64,000 nt of DNA from DASPJR01 sp035628505 (GTDB taxonomy: Bacteria > Planctomycetota > SZUA-567 > H5-PLA8), in contig DASPJR010000104.1 of NCBI GenBank assembly GCA_035628505.1, positions 21,408 to 85,407 on the forward strand, written 5' to 3'. This document shows positions 51,104-60,200 of the stretch, in pieces. The notes under the pieces are model-generated. The model saw only the letters and a list, made by a program, of their open reading frames with translations, was not told the origin of the DNA and searched no databases. Both the position numbers and the translations under genes were made by a program. Every line of letters starts with the position of its first letter. Positions within the stretch are counted from its first letter, which is position 1.

Positions 51104-52630
51104 TTACTTTTTCGATTTCGGCGAGCCATCAACGCCGTGCGGCGGCAGTTCGTTGGCGAATTGATCTTCATCCCTCAGCTCCGCTTTAAGTCGGTACATT
51201 TCTACTTTCAATTCATGCACCATCTCCTGCTGAGCGGGATCGGCATAAAGATTTTTCAGCTCGGACGGGTCCTTCGTCAGGTCGAACATCTCCCACTGTT
51301 CGATCTTCCAATAATGGATGAGCTTGTGTGTCAGCGTGCGAACGCCGTAGTGCGCGCGCGTGTTGTGATCGCCGGGGTCATGGTAGTAGCGGTAATACAT
51401 GCTCGTGCGCCAATCCGCTGGAGTCTCGCCCTTCAGCAGCGGAAGCAGGCTGCGGCCCTGCATGTCCGCCGGAATTTTCTGCGCAGCGACGTCCAGGAAC
51501 GTCGGCGCGAAATCGACGTTCAGCGCCATGGCGCTCTGCGTTGAGCCCGGCTTGATCACGGCTGGCCAGCGCACGAGAAAAGGCATCTTCAGAGACGGTT
51601 CATACATGAAGCGCTTGTCGTACATGCCGTTGTCGCCCAGGAAAAATCCCTGGTCGCTCGTGTAAATCACAAGCGTGTTCTCGCGCAGGCCGTTCTGGTC
51701 CAGATAGTCAAGCAGGCGGCCGACGTTGTCGTCCACGGACTGAACGCATGCCAGGTAATCCTGCATGTAGCGCTGATACTTCCACTTCTGCAGTTCTTCG
51801 CCGGTCAGCGTCTTCTTCATTCCATCGACTTCAATCTCGACCTCCGTGGGCTTCACCTGCAGCCATTTCGGATCTTCGCCCGGCGGCAGCGGGAGTTTCA
51901 GATCGCGGCGCGTGAGATCATCAAACACGCGTTGGCGGTTCTGGCGCAGCGCATCGGCGCGCGTGCTGTAATCATCGCGAAGCGTGGCCGGCTCGGGAAT
52001 GTGCTTGCCTGCGAACATCGCCTTATGCTTCTCGTCCGGATCCCACGCCCGGTGCGGCGCCTTGTGATGGCACATCAGGAAAAAGGGCTTGTCCTGCGGC
52101 CGGTTCTTAATGAACTCGATGCTCAGATCGGTGACGACATCGGTGCAGTAACCCTTGATCACGCGGCGGCCATTCTCGTCGATGAACGCCGGGTCGTGAT
52201 ACGCGCCCTGCCCTGGAAGAATTGTCCAGCGATCAAAGCCGGTGGGGTCGCTGCCCAGGTGCCACTTGCCCATCATGCCCGTGTGGTAACCGGCCTGCTG
52301 CAGGTATTTGGAAACGGTCGGCTGCGAACCGTCAAAGCGGTTGAAGACCGGCACGCCATTGAGGTGGCTGTATTTTCCGGTGAGAATCGTCGCGCGGCTG
52401 GGCGTGCAGATCGAATTGGTCACAAAGCAGCGGTCGAAGCGCATGCCTTCGGTGGCGATGCGGTCGAGATGCGGCGTCTTATTGATCACGCTGCCATAGC
52501 AGCTCAGCGCGTGCGCGGCGTGATCGTCGGTCATGATGAAAAGAATATTCGGCGGCTTCTCTCCGGCGTTGACCAGCAGTGCGGACGAGAACACAAGAGC
52601 CAGCGCCGCAAACGCAGCATTTAATTTCAA
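51104..52630 (-). CDS. Secreted sulfatase (first of five), TTG start
   Basis: 508 aa. D35-D36; C75-T-P-S-R-A-T-I-L-T-G; G-K-W-H-L-G-S; H-H-K-A-P-H-R-A-W; T-S-D-Q-G-F-F-L-G-D-N-G. The branch resembles sulfatases acting on sulfated uronic acids or N-acetylglucosamine, but the substrate is not decided. A perfect AAAGGAGG (minus strand) lies 6 nt before the TTG at 52630, and the signal peptide (KLNAAFAALALVFSSALLVNAG) begins there; the in-frame ATG at 52672 has no ribosome site and would add charged residues ahead of the signal. First gene of the operon, under the shared palindrome at 52727. Confidence 0.9.
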   Translation of the reverse strand: MKLNAAFAALALVFSSALLVNAGEKPPNILFIMTDDHAAHALSCYGSVINKTPHLDRIATEGMRFDRCFVTNSICTPSRATILTGKYSHLNGVPVFNRFDGSQPTVSKYLQQAGYHTGMMGKWHLGSDPTGFDRWTILPGQGAYHDPAFIDENGRRVIKGYCTDVVTDLSIEFIKNRPQDKPFFLMCHHKAPHRAWDPDEKHKAMFAGKHIPEPATLRDDYSTRADALRQNRQRVFDDLTRRDLKLPLPPGEDPKWLQVKPTEVEIEVDGMKKTLTGEELQKWKYQRYMQDYLACVQSVDDNVGRLLDYLDQNGLRENTLVIYTSDQGFFLGDNGMYDKRFMYEPSLKMPFLVRWPAVIKPGSTQSAMALNVDFAPTFLDVAAQKIPADMQGRSLLPLLKGETPADWRTSMYYRYYHDPGDHNTRAHYGVRTLTHKLIHYWKIEQWEMFDLTKDPSELKNLYADPAQQEMVHELKVEMYRLKAELRDEDQFANELPPHGVDGSPKSKK

Positions 52631-52712
52631 CGGTGGCCTCCTTTTGAACGGAAGGTATTCCGCGCCATTCATTACACCGGGCTGATGAAAGAATCAATGA
52701 AAATCAGTTACA

Positions 52713-52751
52713 TTTACGGATCATAGGTTCCATCAATGGAACTTTACGGAT
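52713..52751. promoter_or_regulatory. Second IclR-type operator in the sulfatase/esterase divergent promoter
   Basis: GTTCCAT-CA-ATGGAAC at 52727-52742 matches the iclR palindrome in all 14 arm bases. It is flanked by direct repeats TTTACGGAT at 52713-52721 and 52743-52751 (30 bases apart, about three turns). It lies between the TTG of the first sulfatase (52630) and the ATG of the esterase (52825). Clear -35/-10 boxes could not be assigned. Confidence 0.75.
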
Positions 52752-52824
52752 GAGCACGCTTTTGCAATCCGTCGGGCGACTGTATACTCCCGGCCCTCGG
52801 AACATTTCAGAAACGGAGCTTCAC

Positions 52825-54579
52825 ATGAAAACAATGCGCGCGTGTTCTGTCTTCGCGATCCTGCTGCTATTAGTGAACTTCACACTGCTCGCCGGCGAAG
52901 ATCTGAAGCACGGGCCTGATTCAGAAGAGCAGCCCAATGTTCCGAAGGGCGTGCTCAGCGAACATAAATTTACCGAGAGCAAAATCTTTCCTGGCACGTC
53001 GCGCAGCTACTGGATCTACCTGCCGCCGAATTTCAACGCTGAAGCCGAATACCCGCTCATGATCTTCTGCGACGGCGGCGGCGTGGTGAAGCCCAAAGGT
53101 GATTTCCGCGCGCCGGTCGTGTTCGATAACCTCATTGCGAAGAAAGAAATCCCCCCGTTGGTTGGACTGTTCATCAACCCTGGCGAAGTGCCCGGCGTCC
53201 AGCCCGGCTCGCCCGGACGCAGCACGCGCAGCTTCGAATACGACACGCCCGACGACACCTGCGCGCGCTTCTTTATTGAAGAGATGATCCCGCTGGCCGC
53301 GAAGCACGCGAAGATCAGCGCCAAGCCCGAAGACCGCGCCGTCGTCGGGATCTCCAGCGGCGGCATCTGCGCATTCAATGCGGCGTGGCACCGGCCAGAC
53401 GCGTTCCGAAAAGTGATCAGCGGAATCGGCAGCTTTACGAACATTCGCGGCGGCGTGTGGTTTCCAGCCGCGATTCGCAAGACTGAGCGCAAGCCCATTC
53501 GCGTGTGGATGCAGGAAGGCAGCAACGACCTCGACAACGTCCACGGTAATTGGGTGTTCGGAAACAACGACGTCGCGGCCGCGTTGAAGTTCGCCGGCTA
53601 CGATTACAAATATGTGCTCACCGATGGCGGCCACGGCGGCAAGCATCCCGGCATTCTCTTTCCCGATGCGCTGCGCTGGCTCTGGCGCAAAGATGACGCG
53701 CTGCCCGCGCCCACGCCTGAAGTGCCGAACGATCTGGCACTCTCGGGCCTGCTGATCCCCGGCGAGAACTGGACGCTCGTGGTCGAAGGCAAAAAGTTCG
53801 TGGACGCCGCGTGCAGCGATGCCGAGGGAAATTTCTATTTCAGCGACATGAACGGCGATGGCCTCTTCAAGGTCGCGCTCGATGGAACGATTTCGCTCTT
53901 CAATGGCGAAGCCAAAGGCGTGAGCGGCATGAAGTTCGGCCCGGATGGCCGGCTCTACGCCTGCGTGAACCGCGCCAAGCAGATTGTCGCCTACGACAAA
54001 GACGGCAAAGCCGAAATTCTCGCGAGCGATGTCGGCTGCAACGATCTGGTCGTGAACAGCAAGGGCCACATCTACTTCACCGAGACCGGCAAGAAGCAGG
54101 TGGTGCTCTGCGAAGGCCCCGGCAAGCTGCGCGTGGTCGACACCGGAATCCAGGCGCCGAACGGAATTACGCTCGCGCCCAACCAGGAGACGCTGGCCGT
54201 TTCGGACGCCGCCGGCTCGGCTGTCTGGGCGTTCCGCGTGGAGACCGATGGAAACTTAAGCGCCAAGATGCCCGTGATGCCCTACCGCCAGTTCGGCCGC
54301 TTTCCCGAAGCGAAGGGCGACGGCATGACGTGCGACACGCGCGGCCGCTGGTACGTGAGCACCGCCACCGGCATCCAGGTCTTCGACCCCAACGGCCGCC
54401 CCGTGGGCTTGATTCTGGCTCCGACGGAAGCGCCCGTCACCACGATCGCTCTCTCAGGACCGGATCTCAGCTACCTCTTCGCGCTGACGCAGGGGAAGAT
54501 TTTTAAGCGAAAGGTGAACGCGAAAGGATTTCTGGCGAGCCTGCCGCCGTTTCAGAAGGAGGAGGGGAAGAAGAAGTGA
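52825..54579 (+). CDS. Secreted two-domain protein: esterase D-like hydrolase fused to SMP-30/gluconolactonase-like propeller
   Basis: 584 aa, signal peptide ~1-23. N-terminal alpha/beta hydrolase (~45-300) of the putative-esterase (enterochelin esterase/esterase D/CE1) type: G-I-S177-S-G-G nucleophile elbow and H270 in D-G-G-H-G-G-K-H. C-terminal six-bladed propeller (~325-570) of SMP-30/LRE type: D-A-A-C-S-D-A-E-G-N-F-Y-F-S-D, G-P-D-G-R-L-Y-A-C, A-P-N-G-I-T-L-A-P and F-P-E-A-K-G-D-G-M-T. The first domain should cleave acyl or feruloyl-type esters; the second may open lactones or only bind. GGAG sits ~7 nt before the ATG at 52825. Divergent from the sulfatases and sharing their palindrome. 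Confidence 0.88.
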   Translation: MKTMRACSVFAILLLLVNFTLLAGEDLKHGPDSEEQPNVPKGVLSEHKFTESKIFPGTSRSYWIYLPPNFNAEAEYPLMIFCDGGGVVKPKGDFRAPVVFDNLIAKKEIPPLVGLFINPGEVPGVQPGSPGRSTRSFEYDTPDDTCARFFIEEMIPLAAKHAKISAKPEDRAVVGISSGGICAFNAAWHRPDAFRKVISGIGSFTNIRGGVWFPAAIRKTERKPIRVWMQEGSNDLDNVHGNWVFGNNDVAAALKFAGYDYKYVLTDGGHGGKHPGILFPDALRWLWRKDDALPAPTPEVPNDLALSGLLIPGENWTLVVEGKKFVDAACSDAEGNFYFSDMNGDGLFKVALDGTISLFNGEAKGVSGMKFGPDGRLYACVNRAKQIVAYDKDGKAEILASDVGCNDLVVNSKGHIYFTETGKKQVVLCEGPGKLRVVDTGIQAPNGITLAPNQETLAVSDAAGSAVWAFRVETDGNLSAKMPVMPYRQFGRFPEAKGDGMTCDTRGRWYVSTATGIQVFDPNGRPVGLILAPTEAPVTTIALSGPDLSYLFALTQGKIFKRKVNAKGFLASLPPFQKEEGKKK

Positions 54580-54587
54580 TTCCGAAC

Positions 54588-54626
54588 ACGACTTCAACAC
54601 GGAGGCACGGAGAACACGGAGAACGG
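54588..54626. repeat. CACGGAG array beginning with inverted TTGAAGTCGT
   Basis: ACGACTTCAA followed by CACGGAG units at ~9-base spacing; reverse complement of the design at 15068-15110. Beyond it, 54627-54972 is AT-richer with no recognisable gene, repeat or RNA. Confidence 0.7.
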
Positions 54627-54972
54627 CTTTAATTGGTTAAAGTGTTATGTATGGCACTGATAGGCGCGGAACGACTATGGGGAAAGAGAAGTGGTGATGA
54701 GGTTGCTTTCTAAAGTGTGAGCGCTGCCTTGCATCTGTCCCAACGACCGGACGTTTGGCACCCTTTAAATGAAAACGCAAGCTGATGCGGAATAAAGATG
54801 TTAACGGCCATTAAATGATCTTAGCGACAATGCCGCATTTATTGACAATGGCAATTCTAATATGGAGAGCGTTACGTAACTTCTGATCAATTAATTTCGG
54901 TATTAATGCGCAAAATGCTTTTGTGCCAAGAATTAAGTATTGCGAGTTTTCCAACTTTGCGTGTTGTTTTAA

Positions 54973-55293
54973 TTAGGACTTTATAAAACGACGATCATTG
55001 TGTGGTCCCAGAAGAAAGCCGTTTTGCGGCTCTCCACGATCGTAGCTATCTTGAATACAGATCCGAGTTAGTATTCTTCCGAGACTTGCGTAAACCTGGC
55101 CTCGGGTGTTTGTGTCGGAGGCGTTCACATCGACAAAAAGAAAGGTATGCTTGCTCGATTCTTTGTGACGGCGATAAAAAATTATATCTGGGAAAGTCCT
55201 ATCATTTTTGGAAAAAAAAGAGCTGAAGATCGGCGTCCAGCCTGAACCCTCGAAAAATTGAATAGCCCGCTTTACAACCGTTCTTTTGTGCAT
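54973..55293 (-). CDS. Small orphan protein, possibly a PD-(D/E)xK-like remnant
   Basis: 106 aa in an AT-richer stretch unlike the rest of the window. F-P-D-I-I-F-Y-R-R is followed ~15 residues later by F-L-F-V-D-V-N, the spacing of a PD...(D/E)xK nuclease core with the Lys replaced by Asn; then G-Q-V-Y-A-S-L-G-R-I-L. A weak GGAAAA precedes the ATG. This could be a fragment of a transferred gene, or chance. I do not assign a function. Confidence 0.35.
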   Translation of the reverse strand: MHKRTVVKRAIQFFEGSGWTPIFSSFFSKNDRTFPDIIFYRRHKESSKHTFLFVDVNASDTNTRGQVYASLGRILTRICIQDSYDRGEPQNGFLLGPHNDRRFIKS

Positions 55294-55488
55294 GTTGATT
55301 TTCCATTCTCTAAATCGCGAGATTTCAACGTTTCACGGGAGGCCTTGCCCTCGGATGCAACCTTTCAAAAACAATGGGACCATCCATCGGGTCGAAACGC
55401 ACACTGGACTGCTTACTCTTCAAAAAAATGGGCCGCACTTCACACGATACACAACTTTCCGCCACGATTCCACTCGCCTGATGCTACT

Positions 55489-55760
55489 CGCGAATTGAAA
55501 ATTCGCGTTACAAACGACTGTGCCGTCGCTTGCCCCAAGGGGGCAATGTCTCAAAGCCCAGGGTTGGCCTGAATGGGCCTACCCTGGGTTCGTACCATGC
55601 AATGGCATCACAACCACAACGTGGTTGCGTCAAGACCTTTCCGGCGCGCACAGACGCAACCCTTTCAGGGTTGAACGCGAATACGGCTCTTTGTTCCCAG
55701 GGTAGCGCCTGCGGGCGCAACCCTGGGCTTTGATACATTTCCCCTTCGGGGAAAACAGGT
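55489..55760. repeat. Train of hairpins with CCCAGGGT/ACCCTGGG inverted ends
   Basis: In order: CGCGAATT-GAA-AATTCGCG (55489-55507, then TTACA; family D), TTGCCCC-AAG-GGGGCAA, a compound palindrome AGCCCAGGGTTGG...CCTACCCTGGGTT, small GGTTG/CAACC stems, AACCCTTTCAGGGTT, a second compound palindrome CCCAGGGTAGCGCC...GGGCGCAACCCTGGG, and TTTCCCC-TTC-GGGGAAA near 55738. The two CCCAGGGT palindromes are inverted relative to each other and both end in CAAAGC/GCTTTG, so the whole reads like a small composite element. No coding capacity. Confidence 0.7.
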
Positions 55761-55830
55761 GCGCGGAATCTTCTTGTCACCGCCGAGGCCGGCGCCGTTC
55801 ACGCTCGGGGAACGCGTCTGGTAGTCGTGC

Positions 55831-55873
55831 GGCTAACCCCTCACCCTAGCCCTCTCCCGCAAGGGGAGAGGGG
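55831..55873. repeat. Family B repeat copy 4
   Basis: GGCTAACCCCTCACCCTAGC then CCTCTCCCGC and GGGGAGAGG; opposite orientation to copy 1 at 18671. Confidence 0.8.
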
Positions 55874-55919
55874 ACCGCGTTTTCTGCTCGCGGCGCTCAA
55901 TTCACAATCCGAAACCGTC

Positions 55920-55996
55920 ATCCGCCATCCGCAATCCGCAATCTGAAATCTGAAATCTGAAATCTGAAATCCGAAATCCGAAATCCGAAATCCGAA
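55920..55996. repeat. Eleven-unit heptamer array
   Basis: ATCCGCC, two ATCCGCA, four ATCTGAA, four ATCCGAA in unbroken 7-base register. Sorted variant blocks suggest growth by slippage or unequal exchange. The same heptamer family, inverted, is at 18896-18930 and in the arms of the TTCGAA palindromes. From 55997 to 56266 I see only a GCCAAGGCGCC-type repeat (56164-56198). Confidence 0.92.
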
Positions 55997-56163
55997 CAAA
56001 CGTGTTGCCACGGCTGAGCCTGCTGTTAGGATGGTGTTTGGATAATATGTTCTTTCCGGGCTGCGCCTGAATTACCTATACTCTGATCCGCTTCGTCCTG
56101 AGGCGGCAGAGAAAACCAGGCCGGTTCCGCACGGCGCTTCCACGCGCGACTCACACCTTTTTT

Positions 56164-56198
56164 CGCCAAGAACACCAAGGCGCCAAGAGCGCCAAGGA
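56164..56198. repeat. GCCAAG array (family of 22307)
   Basis: CGCCAAG, CACCAAGG, CGCCAAG, CGCCAAGG at ~9-base spacing; related to the outer arms at 22307 and 22551. Lies ~70 bases before the ribosome site of the DNA-binding protein. Confidence 0.65.
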
Positions 56199-56266
56199 AC
56201 GGGATTGTTTCTGGAATGTCCAGGTGTGTCGCGTCACGGGAGCGCCCTCCTTTATAAGGAGGCTGT

Positions 56267-57169
56267 ATGCAGGACGAAAAACCTGGCGCCGGCGTAAACG
56301 GCGTTGCATCCACCGAGCCGGCGACGGAGGGATCGCCGCAGAATATCGCTGGCACTGGGAGGCACACAGAAGGGGACGGTGCGACGGCGAAGGGCGGGCG
56401 CGGGACGCCCGCGCTCCAGAAGGGGGCCGGCGAGACGCCGGCGGTCCCAGCGACGGAGCAGGAGACATTTTTTACGGTTGAGCACGCGGCGAGCATCCTG
56501 GGGTGCAGCCCGCGGACGGTGCGGCGCTTGATTGCCGACGGCTGGTTGAAAGGGCAGGTGGGGCAGCGCAGTAAGCTCGACAGCGGAAAGGTTTCGGAGA
56601 AGTCGCTCTTCCAGCTCATGCTTGCCGATCATCTAAGTGTTGTGCCTCGAAAGCATTGGCGGGCGCTGAGCAGTGAGCGAAAAAATTTTTGCAAATCTAC
56701 CGGACAAAACGCGAACGCTAAGCATCTCTTTATAGATGAGGGGACAGGCGAAGCTGCTGCTCCAGCAAGTGATCTCGCTGGGGAGGCATCTAGGCAACAC
56801 AAGCGGTGTCTGCATCACGACTTCGTGGAACAGCACCAGTTCAGTTTAGGCTGGAAGGCGCGCCAGTTGGCTCCAGATGATCCATCCTTTCAGGACGATC
56901 TCACCCAGGAGATGTCTCTGGCGCTGCTCGAATATGGCCAGCCGGCGAGCTTCGATTTTCTGTTCGAGCTCGCTGCCAATCGTGCAAAGATGTACATCCG
57001 CTACGAAATCGCGCGCGGCATGCTGCCTTTGAGCGCCGCGCGGCACGCGAGCGACAAGTTCGCCGAGAAGATGGAAAGCCTGCAGGCGTTTATCGATTCG
57101 CTGAAGCTGCGCGGCGTGCCGCGGGAGTGGATCGAGGAAGTGATTGGGCCGCGGCAGGACGTGGCGTAG
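56267..57169 (+). CDS. DNA-binding protein: excisionase/MerR-like HTH plus sigma-like C-terminal half
   Basis: 300 aa. An unstructured N-terminus (1-65) whose residues ~46-62 (R-G-T-P-A-L-Q-K-G-A-G-E-T-P-A-V-P) are encoded by the GC-rich family C repeat. A helix-turn-helix of the excisionase/MerR type follows (~67-98: F-F-T-V-E-H-A-A-S-I-L-G-C-S-P-R-T-V-R-R-L-I-A-D-G). The C-terminal half (~195-265) contains F-Q-D-D-L-T-Q-E-M-S-L-A-L-L-E and R-A-K-M-Y-I-R-Y-E-I-A-R, reminiscent of a sigma-70 region 2 but lacking a clear region 4. AAGGAGG lies 5 nt before the ATG. Perhaps a regulator or degenerate sigma-like factor; the function is uncertain. Confidence 0.7.
   Translation: MQDEKPGAGVNGVASTEPATEGSPQNIAGTGRHTEGDGATAKGGRGTPALQKGAGETPAVPATEQETFFTVEHAASILGCSPRTVRRLIADGWLKGQVGQRSKLDSGKVSEKSLFQLMLADHLSVVPRKHWRALSSERKNFCKSTGQNANAKHLFIDEGTGEAAAPASDLAGEASRQHKRCLHHDFVEQHQFSLGWKARQLAPDDPSFQDDLTQEMSLALLEYGQPASFDFLFELAANRAKMYIRYEIARGMLPLSAARHASDKFAEKMESLQAFIDSLKLRGVPREWIEEVIGPRQDVA
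56426..56451 (-). repeat. GC-rich family C repeat inside a coding region
   Basis: Exact reverse complement of the copy in the metK leader (30972-30997). In frame it encodes residues ~54-62 of the DNA-binding protein, in its linker. Confidence 0.9.
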
Positions 57170-57203
57170 TTGGTGGCTGGTGGATGGTTTTTCGGCGGCT
57201 GCG

Positions 57204-60200
57204 TTATTTTTTCTTAAAGCGCAGCACGCCGAACGCCAGTGCGATGGCGACGAGCGCCACGATCGAACCATAGCGCCAGGACGAAGTTTTCGAGCGCATC
57301 GTGATGGTCAGTTCGGGATGGCCTTCGACGCGGCGGAAAGTCAGGCGCGTGCCTTTCTCCTGAACGCGCAGATCGGCGGCGCCTTTCTCCACCAGGAGCT
57401 GTCCATCACCGCCCTCGCGCAGGCCGCCTTCAGCAGGCAACGGTTCTTTCTGCCGCGCGATATGTGATGCAGGCGGCGGAGGAATTTCACCTTTGCCAAA
57501 TCCGGCAAACGCACGCAGGTTGAGAAGCTCGGCGAGCGGCACGTCACCTGTGGCCGGACGCGGCGCGTCGGCACGCACCTGCTTGAAACGCTGCCCGCCG
57601 CGCCAGCCGTTTTCGAGGAAGCCGCACGTATCGAAGAAGGCCTGCTGCTGCTCAGCATCAGCACCGCCGGCAACAGCCTCTTCAATGTCCTTGCTGCGCT
57701 CGTTAAGGCGCATCTGCCACATCTGGGCCTGCTGCTGAACGCCGCTGTTGCCGGTAATCTGCATGTTCAGCTCATCGCGGCCGATCCGTTTGAGCTCGTC
57801 ATCATTGATGGCTCGCCCGACATTGTTCAGCACCGTTGCGTTGTCGTTGAGCTCCTGTTGTTTGCGAGCCAGGTTCCGCAGTGCTTTGCGGCGCTGATAG
57901 CTGGACTCGGCATTGTCGGCGATCTTCACGAGGCGCTCGACTTCATTGATATTCGAGGTGAGCCGGCCGCCGATCAGCACGCTGGACGCAACATCCTTTA
58001 CATTGCCTCCCGTGCGCGTCACCTCGTAGTCCTCCGGAACATAGAGCTGCCAGTAGGTCTGTACGACCGGCATATCAAGCACTTTCGGGGCGAGCGGCGT
58101 GAACGACTGGTACGCGGCGGGAAGCGGAATGCGCGCGCTCTCGTAAATGAGCGCCACTTCGATGGGCAGATCGGTGAGACTCATGCGCTGAATCGGAATC
58201 AGCAGAATGTTCGCGCCGCCCTGTTGCGCATGGCTAACGGTTACCGGCTGGCCATCGACAAGGACGCCCCAGAGCGATCCGTCGGCGGGCATCTGAATCT
58301 GCAGAAACTGCAGCGCGCGGTTGCGAATCGAATACGTTGCGATCGAGCGCACACCGCCATCGGCAGCGATGACTGTTTTCAGCACGGCGAGCGACACTTC
58401 GGCCGCCTGGCCGGTTTCGACTTTCACGTCAGGCTGGCGAAGCGTGAGCGACCAATCCGCTTCAGCGGCATACGCGGCCGTGAGCGACGCCCTGGACACG
58501 TTCTGCGGCACGAAGGGAAGTTCCTCTATCTCGAGCGTCTTGTTCAATCCTTTGCGCGCTGCGACGGCAACCAGTCCGCGCTCCGCCTGCATCACGCCGA
58601 CGAAATGCTCGGTCTGCTTGATTTCGCCGTCTTCGATCACGATCGAATCGACGCTGATATCCTGTCCCGGCTGCCGAGGAAGCCGGAAGGCCAGATCGAT
58701 GATTTGCTCGCCGGAAACCGCCGATTGAAGCAGCGCAGTCACGCGGTCGCCGTCCGGCTTTTCAAGTACCTCGCGGCTGCGCAGATTCCGCGCGTTCAGA
58801 CTGATCAGTTTTGCGCCCGCAGGCAATTTGAATGTGAAACGGTCGCGTCCGGCCTGCTCGATTCGCAGACGGCAGCGCGCGTTGACTTGAACATTTTCGT
58901 CGGCCGCGCGAACAAAGCTGACAACGACCGCCGAACCGACGCTGGCTTGGCGCGAAACCTCGAGCAGAAGCTTGCTATCGGCCTTGGCCGAGCGGAAGGC
59001 GAAGCGGTAACTCTGGCGCGCGTCCAGGCGCACCCACTGCGGCGCGCGCTCGATTGGCACCGGAGTCATCGTTGTTCCCGCTGCCTGCGAGAGACTCAGG
59101 GAATCGTCGGCAGCGAGCACCCAGTCGATGCTTTCAGTCACTTTTGAGTCGCCGGCGCAGCGCGGCAGCGGAAGATCCAGCGCGAGCTTGTCCTGCTGGA
59201 TTTGGAGCTTCGACTCAGCCGCCCAGATAATTTCCGTCCCCTGCGCCGCGCGCGTGCTGAAATAAACAACGAGGCGCTGCCTGCCGTTGAGCTCAAGCAC
59301 TTCCCAGTCGCGCATGGCGCTGCAGCGAACCGTCCGCACATTCCAGCCCGCCGGCAGATCGACTTCGTGGCGCAGCGGCGCGCGGCCGCTCGCCGTGTAT
59401 CGCGAGCGCGCGCTGGCGATCAGCTGTTCCGGAAGAATGACGCCGACGAGCTGCGTCTCGATGGAGACCTGTCCAACGTCGGCCTCCGCGCTGAGCGTCG
59501 CGCTGGCGAGCGATTCGTGCCAGTGGTAGAGCCGGTCGGGCAGGTTCTCTGCGGGCAGAGAAAACACCGCCGACAGATCTTGAGTCGACGCCCGCTTCAG
59601 CGCGCTCAGCGATGCGACAGTAAAGCGGCGGCCGTTTCCGTGCTGCAATCCGATGAAGCCATCCTGGCGCACTGCGTTTTCGAGCGACAGCGCCGCGACC
59701 TGTTCGGAGCTCCCGAAAAAAGGTGCCCAGCCGCTGGCCTGAATCACCAGGTTGCTGACCGGCTTCTGAAAATAGAGCCGCAGCCGGCGCCCGGCGCCTT
59801 CGCCCGTAACGTTCCATTCGGCCAGATCCGGAGCGGTGACCGACGCGATCTCCCAGTTGCCGATGATCTTGAAGCTGAGCTGATCGACGGGGTTGCCGTC
59901 GATGCCAATCCGATCGATGCGCGCGACGCTGTAACCATCCGGGCCGAGCAGAAGCTGCTGGTAGCTGCGCGAAGCAATCTGCGACGCGCCTTTGGCGCGA
60001 ATGTCAGGGGACTGCCACGCGACACTGAAGCTCTTCGCGCTGCTGCCGAGATCCAGCTCGCATCGCTGGCTCTTTGCGGCTGCATCTTTTTCAATCCACG
60101 CGCCGGCCGGCAGACTCTTGGTTTCAATTTCAACATCGCCCGGCAGCGAGATCGAAACACGCGTCGCCGTTCCGCAGACGACTTGCGCGTTCAACTGAGC

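Noticed and set aside
55920..55996. Heptamer array as a CRISPR or coding repeat
   Set aside because: No spacers; stops occur in the frames and no ribosome site is present.
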